Shown: in pieces, positions 57,945 through 64,000 of the stretch | How positions within the stretch are numbered: the stretch's first letter is position 1 | How the letters are laid out: each line of letters begins with the position of its first letter | Source: Ancylostoma caninum | Lineage: Eukaryota > Nematoda > Chromadorea > Rhabditida > Ancylostomatidae | Assembly (NCBI GenBank): GCA_037903475.1 | Contig: JBAJFG010000006.1 | Coordinates: 1,271,501-1,335,500 of the forward strand | Direction of reading: 5' to 3' | Length of the DNA stretch: 64,000 nt | Position numbers and translations under genes: made by a program | Notes under the pieces: generated by a model | What the model was told of the DNA's origin: nothing | The model's database searches: none | Seen by the model: only the letters and a program-made list of their open reading frames with translations

Positions 57945-60900
57945 ATCTGAAAAGCAAAACATTACTCGACAACAGTTAAGGCTTGCCTGCAAACTTGTGG
58001 ACGTCAGATTGGTACAAACCAATGGCCGAAAAGAGGTGGAGTTATAAGGGGTGACATAAAACAGAGGATCTTCTATTTGCTAAAAAATTTTCGAACAAAA
58101 TTAGTGAACAAGGTTCAAAAAAAATGAAAATTATGTATGGTCGCTTGTGGGACTGAAGTGAGGTTTATGCTCGTACATTAACATGTCCTTATATGTAACT
58201 GTGCAAGTTCCGTGGGAAAGAACAACGCATTCGGTTCATCAACCATTCTACTAGATTCTAATGAATAAATGAGGCGCTGAGAACTGCTTAACCACGACAA
58301 TACAATACTTTCGATTAATTGTCACATTATAAATCGCCACAGTTCTCAACTGACACAAAAAGTTGACAAAGGAAGTGCACGGATTTAAGCTGTTAATCTG
58401 AGGCGAGGCCTATATGGTTAGAGTGCTTGTCCATCATGATGTTGTAGGCTATACCTGAAATCTATTAAGTGGCTTGTAGAACCTCATAATTCCACCATTA
58501 AATATTCTAACACTGGAAGGATACTCCAGAAGTGTGGCCTACCTTCCGCACCTTCCACTTCGAATTTAGAACTGCATTCTGCAGCTTGCGATGCTGATTT
58601 CAAATCTGTTTTTGCCTTCCCCAAGTCTTATCTCTATCAGGAGTTACGCCTGTTTTTTGCAAGGGCACATGACCGTGCAGTGATGATTAAGGCGCGCAGT
58701 TACAACGGAATAGTGGACATAGGATAGTTGAGATACGTCGCAGTGTCTTCCCAATTTTTGCGAAGAGAAGTAATTTCAGACCCTGATCACGAATCGTGAT
58801 TTTCAACATGATTTTGCATGAAGCTGCCACTTTTCTGAAGCATCTTTCCCTTGTTGCCGTGGTTGGAAATAGGAATTCCGAGCTTCTGCAAAGCATTTGG
58901 CAGATTTCAGATAAAGCCTCTAACATCATGATGGTGAAGCATTCTAACCATGTAGGTCTCGTCTTGGATTGACAGCTTAAGTTTGTGCACTCCCTTGTGA
59001 GTACTGCGGCAAAATCCTGAAGCTCCCTTCACGCAATCGCCTACATCATAAATTGTCTTTTCATGGTGAAGAATTCATTTCTTCATGATCAGTATCAGAC
59101 AGAATTTTGATGTTGTAGGTGTAACCGTCACTGCGTTAATGAAAGTGAAAGAATTCTAGTACCTTTAGAGCCTTTCGAGCTCAGACGGGGCTATGGATGC
59201 GGCAGTTCGAGAAAGATTTGTCTATGCTTGGTTGAAATTGAGTAAATACGGATGCTGTGTGACGGAATATGCTCGAGACAGCTGAAAGGGAGATGAAAAT
59301 CAAATTCCGACGAGCACGAACTTTTAATAGCCGTGGAAGAAAGGAAAATTCGATCAATTTCGTCTCTGCACTGATCAGTCACATTTTCCAACTCTGAGAA
59401 ACTTTCATTGCATTTGTGCTCACTGTGATGACCATAGGATCTTGAGCAGTGCGGAGATGATCAATGAATGGTGCATTCTCATCTCTAATTTGCATAAAAT
59501 ATTTTATTTTTCGACAATCAGAGAATACAAACGAACAGGCGTTGTGAGATATTTGAAGACATATAATAGATGTCCGGGAGTACGGAATAAGCACAAGTTT
59601 AACTGGGAAACATCCAAAGTTTCAAATTATCAGTTTATTTGCCAAATCCTGCTCGGGAAATGAGAGGGTGATGAGAATCCACTACTCTACCACCCTTTTC
59701 AAACTGGTAACAAAGTTCTGTGGGTCAGAAAAACATCCAGATATTAGTTGATCAGAAACCTAGCACGATAGAAGATGAAGAGCTCACCAAATCAACTGTG
59801 AGTATTGTGCTATGGTTAAAGGACAATGGAAAACAACAAAAGATATGATTGCTCAAAATAAGTGATTCAATTAAATATTTGTCTCTTTATTAAGATGATG
59901 AGATGTTGAACTCATAACAGAGCAACTTATTGTCTCATTCGAGACAAAATGAGTGCTGTGACAATAATCTCATTAAGAAATAGGAATTACACAACTGTTA
60001 CAGTAACCAGAATCTGTGCGATGATTGAGCGTGAGCTTTGTTCACGAAAGAAAAAAGAGAAAGAAAGAAAAAAGAAAGAAGAAGAAAGAAGAGAAAGATA
60101 TTCCTACAAGAAAATCCTCATTACGTTCATGTGAAAATTTCGTTCTGATTTCTTCTGAAAATTTCCATCCAATCAATATACTAAATGGAAGAGGGATGTA
60201 CCGGTGATACAGTGCCGATCGGTTGTTCTTGCATCACAAAATAGAAGGTGACAACATAGTCTTTGGCCAAAGATATTGCAACAATTACGTATTTCTTGCA
60301 CTTCGCCGGGAAACACATGACTTTGTATCCATGTTGACTATCCACATATCTCCGACACACGTGCAAAATTTCATAACTCATAGCTCTATCCGAATCTAGT
60401 ATGATCTGCGAACATGAAACGAGGTAGGGATGGAAACGACCGCACGCAGTGCTTCGGGCTCTCCAATTCATCAATTTTCTGCCCAGAATTCAAGACGGTA
60501 GTGGCTTTCCATCCTAGGGAGATCCGTGTGTGAACTAGTTTTGTTGACCGGAAAAGGTCGATAGAATGCCATCCCCGTTTTTTCCCATTAAAATTCCCAA
60601 AACAAAGGACAAAAGTGGGCAGAGCGAAATCCTGAGAGGTATGTTATTTCGTAGGCCTAAGCACACCTGATTAAAGGTGGGCATCTGACAAACGTTTTCG
60701 ATCAAGTTTCAGAAGAAAGAGCAGCAGAAGATTGGTTCAGACCCCCCCCCCTTCCTGATTTTACCAAACCCATCATATTTGCTTAGTGGTTAGCGTGCTT
60801 CCTGAAACGCTGACCTCTGGATCTGTGAACTATAGTTCTCTGAACACAGAAGTTGAGCTAACTTTTGGTAAGATACCAGGTTCCTTGGTATAGACCGAAC

Positions 60901-61382
60901 GAGAAAACGGGGTCGTAAAGCTCGACAAACTTGCGGCACTCGTGCTTTGCAGTCGCCGATAGTTTTGCGGCTCAACGGAAAAGCCAAGAAAGATAACCAA
61001 AACCCAAGGGTGGATTATGAAAGCACATGTATTCCACATAGCCCAGATAAATGTCCATATTGCGAGCCTATCTAATTTCACTTTTACAATTTGTTATATT
61101 TGGCCAAGAACTTTGTTGTCACTCTGTACCGGCCGTCTAATCTGCCGAGCAGCACCACCTAGGCGGCGGGACAAATCAGTCAGGCACTTGTTTGTCGGAT
61201 GTCGTCAGCATTGATATTAATTTTGACTCGACGGTATACCCGACTTCCTGTTTTACTACCCCAGCTATCTCACACGTCTGAGAGCAATTGCTATAGCCGA
61301 TAAATTTGTTGGACATGGCCACAATTCTGGTGATCAGCACAGCATACTTGCAATCGCCGAGTGGAAGTGGAGAAAATCTATG
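57945..61382. other. Region without a recognised gene
   Basis: About 3.4 kb. It contains a segment (58930-59150) similar to 34200-34440, two tRNA-like A-box stretches (58404-58465 and 60781-60840), Cys-containing open frames near 59190-59600 on the minus strand, a purine-only tract (60046-60098) and a possible coding exon at 60205-60413. None supports a complete gene. Confidence 0.45.
60205..60413 (-). CDS. Possible coding exon of unknown gene
   Basis: On the minus strand, after a TTCGCAG acceptor-like site, it reads IILDSDRAMSYEILHVCRR, then VDSQHGYKVMCFPAKCKK and YVIVAISLAKDYVVTFYFVM. It is open, of ordinary amino-acid composition, and the frame continues to a TAG at 60181. The mix of hydrophobic and charged residues looks protein-like, but I recognise no family and see no firm donor or neighbouring exon. 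Confidence 0.3.
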
Positions 61383-62142
61383 AAAGACAGCACACACGGA
61401 AAATCTCGACTTCGAGATTTCGGCACAATTCAGGGTAACCGCGTGCGCTGAACACTGCTAAAATGCCAAAAATAGTCGAAACCTTCGAAATTCCAGCTTT
61501 CTGTAACCTCTTGTCTCATCGTTTTCGAGCGCTTGGGACGAGTTGCGCGACCTGTTCGGTGTGGGCCGATCCAAAAAAGTCGATATCGCTACTTTTCTTG
61601 TCAGCTGTTTTGCAAAATCGGTCTTTTGCACTGTTTTGCAGTGATTCTGCGGGTGGTGAAAGAGAACAAATTTTGAAAAAGATTGCATAACCAGTTAAGA
61701 TGTCGCAAAAACACTAACGAGTTCTGAAATAATCCCGATACGATGAAAGAACTCGAAATTGAAATAACTGACAAAAATCAGGCCACACTAGCTAACCAAA
61801 GAACTAAACATTTAGATCTGTAGTAAAATAACAAGTAGGAAATTTAGCTATGGTAAGTAATGCAAAAAAGGAGAGCTAAAGAGTGAAAAAGAGCTTTATA
61901 ATCACAAGCAAAGAAATGGGTGCCCACTTGATCAGCTGGCAGCAACAATCCGCTGCTGCCACAACTCGATCGAACGACCCCACGCTGATCCTACTGATCC
62001 AGGATCTCGGGCATTCAACTCGTTATATCTTAGAAACTGTTGAGTTTCCCATGCTAATCTTTACTAGAACTGTTGGGACAATTGTTGAGGTCCGAAAACG
62101 ATCAAAATCTCAGACACAAAAATTTCCGTGGGTGTTGCCTTC
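61383..62142 (-). repeat. TTAAAGGCA-class element family 1, copy 2 (inverted)
   Basis: The left end AAAGACAGCACACACGGAAA and right end TTTCCGTGGGTGTTGCCTT are decayed versions of the family termini (flanks TGAA/TCAA instead of TTAA). Inside, in the opposite orientation to copy 1, are the QLTRKVAISTFLDRPTPN frame (61460-61690, minus) and CACAACTCGATCGAACGACC (61961). The length of ~760 bp agrees with copy 1 (749 bp). Confidence 0.7.
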
Positions 62143-62729
62143 AAATCGAAAAATCGACAGTGCTTCTCGAAATGGTAGCCATACCCTCGTTTAGCATATT
62201 GGAGAACCACAATAGGCATGTTCCCGCGACCTTCTGAATAAAAATAGCTAAAAATCAATGGAACCGATATAATCGATAAGTCATTCAATACTCTAGAATG
62301 GAAAAAAGCCCAGTACCTCCACCTGCTCCCGGAGATTCCACCTGCAAAATTTCGTCAGGATCGGTTAATGGTCCGCGATTTCTATCATATTCGGACGTAA
62401 GAGCGTGGGTTGAAAAGTATCCGGAATGATCGCCAAAGAGTCAGGTTTTCCAATTTTCAGCGCGGATTTGGTCCGAAAACGTTTTGCAGGAATTTCGCTT
62501 TTGTTGCTTGTGTTGCTTGTGCAACTTGTTATGTTTTATCACAGTGTCGCGAAATGAATGCTCACTTCTTCTCGTTCACAAATGTGTGTTTTTGTGCTTC
62601 AATTTAATTGCTAATTGATCGCTTCCCACGTCAAATTGCTTGCTCCCAAAGTGCATTACGTGTTACGTGTGTTACTGTAGCCGCAAATAGTCTATCTGTG
62701 CAGTAGTCAAATTTGCTAGTTAAGGTCGC

Positions 62730-63750
62730 TAATTGGCATAAAAGTCACACATTTTCTTATGTTTATTGTCTATATTTATATATAAGACATATTACCCTTA
62801 CGACAATTTATTCGAAAATCTGGTTTAAATTAGGTTTCTCCGAAGGTTTTGCACCAAGATATTTTTTAAGATCTAGAATTCCATAGATTTTGAATCAAAA
62901 TGTCACTACATGTGAACCGTAGGATAAACCTGGCTGCGGTCGTACAATGATCGCCAGACATCTCAAAGCTCTGGGTTACAGAAAATTGATGACGAGTTGG
63001 GACCCCCACAAACTGAACGCCTTGCAAGAGAGTGAGTGAAAGAGTGTCTGCTAATCTTTGCTGCTGCGTCCTCGCTGGACGAACTTTCTCCGCCAGCTCA
63101 TTATTGGGAATGAGAGTTGGTCGCTTCGCGTTAACCAGACACGACAAAAAAGTTAACTCGCGTGTTCCGAACCATCCCCAAAGCACCCGAAAAGAGAAGT
63201 GCACGAAAGGAGGTTTTTCTATATTGTTGCTGGAATTCCAAGGGAATGCTGCGTCGAGAACTTCTGAGACCTAGGCCACCGCAACTGCCTAAGTCTACCC
63301 TTTTTACCAACAGAAACTGGCAGACGCAACTCGCCTGGAGCTGGGAAAAATTGACCATGTTGCTCCACTTCATGACAACGCCCGACCCCACGTGGCAAAG
63401 CTGCTTACCCGCCAAAAAATTGTCGAATTAGATTGGGAAGGTCTACCATGCTGTACTTATTCTCCTGACTTATCCCCATCTGAATACCACTTCCTCGGAG
63501 CCTTGAAGCTGAATCTACGAGAAAAGAAATTCGATGATTGGACCAGACCGAAAAGTGAGATTTCAAGCTTCTTGGACTCGCAGCTGCCAGAGTTCTTGAC
63601 TTCTGGAGCTGATGCTCTAAAGAAGTTTTGGCCATACCTCGCGGATCATGATAGGGATTATTTTGTTGATTGATGTCTATTCACAATGGACTTAACATTC
63701 TTTGGAAAAAGTAGGAAATTAGGTGCAAGACTTTCGGGCCAACCTAATAT
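62730..63750 (+). mobile_element. Mariner relic 3, internally deleted
   Basis: The right terminus is GACTTTCGGGCCAACCTAAT A; a diverged possible left terminus TAATTGGCATAAAAGTC is at 62731. Transposase text on the + strand: TMIARHLKALGYRKLMTSW near 62950, VFLYCCWNSKGMLRRELL near 63215 (the catalytic Asp of WDxKG is Asn), HDNARPHVAKL near 63370, and a long C-terminal frame 63392-63673 with YSPDLSPSEYHFLGALKLNL and ADHDRDYFVD. The helix-turn-helix N terminus is missing and frames change. Size ~1.0 kb against the usual ~1.3 kb. After 63750 the text resembles the 5' end of another mariner (CTTCAAAAATCTGG compared with TTCGAAAATCTGG at 62811). Confidence 0.8.
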
Positions 63751-64000
63751 ATAGGACATAGCCACCCTCAGGACACTTTTTTCTTCAAAAATCTGGTCAA
63801 CGCGCGTCGGCGCCGAATTCAAACATTGTAGACACCAAAATGTCATTTGTTAACGTGGAAGCCAGCAAATCCACAAAGATGTGGCACCATCCGAATACGG
63901 CGAAGATCCCGAGATACTTCTTGCAAGAACTTATCGGATTTCGATCTATTGATTTTTTTGATTTTCCGTTAGTTTTGCTTCGGGCGTAGTGGAAGCATGT

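Noticed and set aside
60830..61081. Minus-strand frame with a hydrophobic N terminus
   Set aside because: It looks like a signal or TM segment, but the remainder has no homology, overlaps a tRNA-like stretch and shows no splice continuation.
1..64000. CRISPR arrays, bacterial operons, rRNA genes or a complete tRNA
   Set aside because: None found; repeated words are transposon parts, and introns and splice signals throughout show a nematode nuclear genome.

Overview
The window is nuclear DNA of a nematode, most likely a clade V (Strongylida, hookworm-like) parasite. The evidence is multi-exon genes with TTTCAG-type 3' splice sites, nematode-only serpentine chemoreceptors of the srx class, septin and COX10 homologues of worm type, and a dense load of mariner, RTE, CR1-like, Penelope-like and foldback repeats. 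No bacterial, viral or organellar genes were seen. All gene models were built by joining exons by eye; each complete model is in frame across every splice and has a length divisible by three.

Layout, left to right. 1-9286: the 3' half of a SEPT6-group septin gene (+), with exon 1 of the visible part at 3645 and upstream exons outside the window. 9287-13311: intergenic, with several inverted-repeat elements including a cluster of TTGTCGACAA-type units. 13312-16416: a complete ten-exon COX10 (haem O synthase) gene (+), 389 aa. 18831-25873: a complete thirteen-exon type-B carboxylesterase (+), 591 aa, with signal peptide, intact Ser-Glu-His triad and a C-terminal membrane anchor. 28483-30584: a five-exon 7TM chemoreceptor (-), 317 aa, srd-like. 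34633-40600 and 52083-57944: two tandem srx chemoreceptor paralogues (-), 301 and 294 aa. They share the same seven-exon architecture, with the first six exon lengths identical. Between and inside them lie a young 5'-truncated RTE insertion with a perfect 16-bp target duplication, three decayed mariners, a CR1-like LINE, a Penelope-like element with a GIY-YIG domain, and many MITEs. 57945-64000: no confidently recognised host gene, mostly repeats, ending in a decayed mariner.

The left half (cytoskeleton, mitochondrial haem A synthesis, secreted or membrane esterase) is housekeeping or physiological and lies on the + strand. The right half is a minus-strand chemosensory receptor cluster expanding by tandem duplication in a transposon-rich background. 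Nothing indicates that the genes form an operon or act together. The most unusual signals are: several MITE families sharing TTAAAGGCA termini and TTAA at both boundaries; a ~1-kb element whose inverted arms carry repeated CGGCCTGCCCGGT units; a near-perfect 90-bp-arm hairpin just 3' of the esterase; and hammerhead-like motifs in Penelope-like 3' ends.
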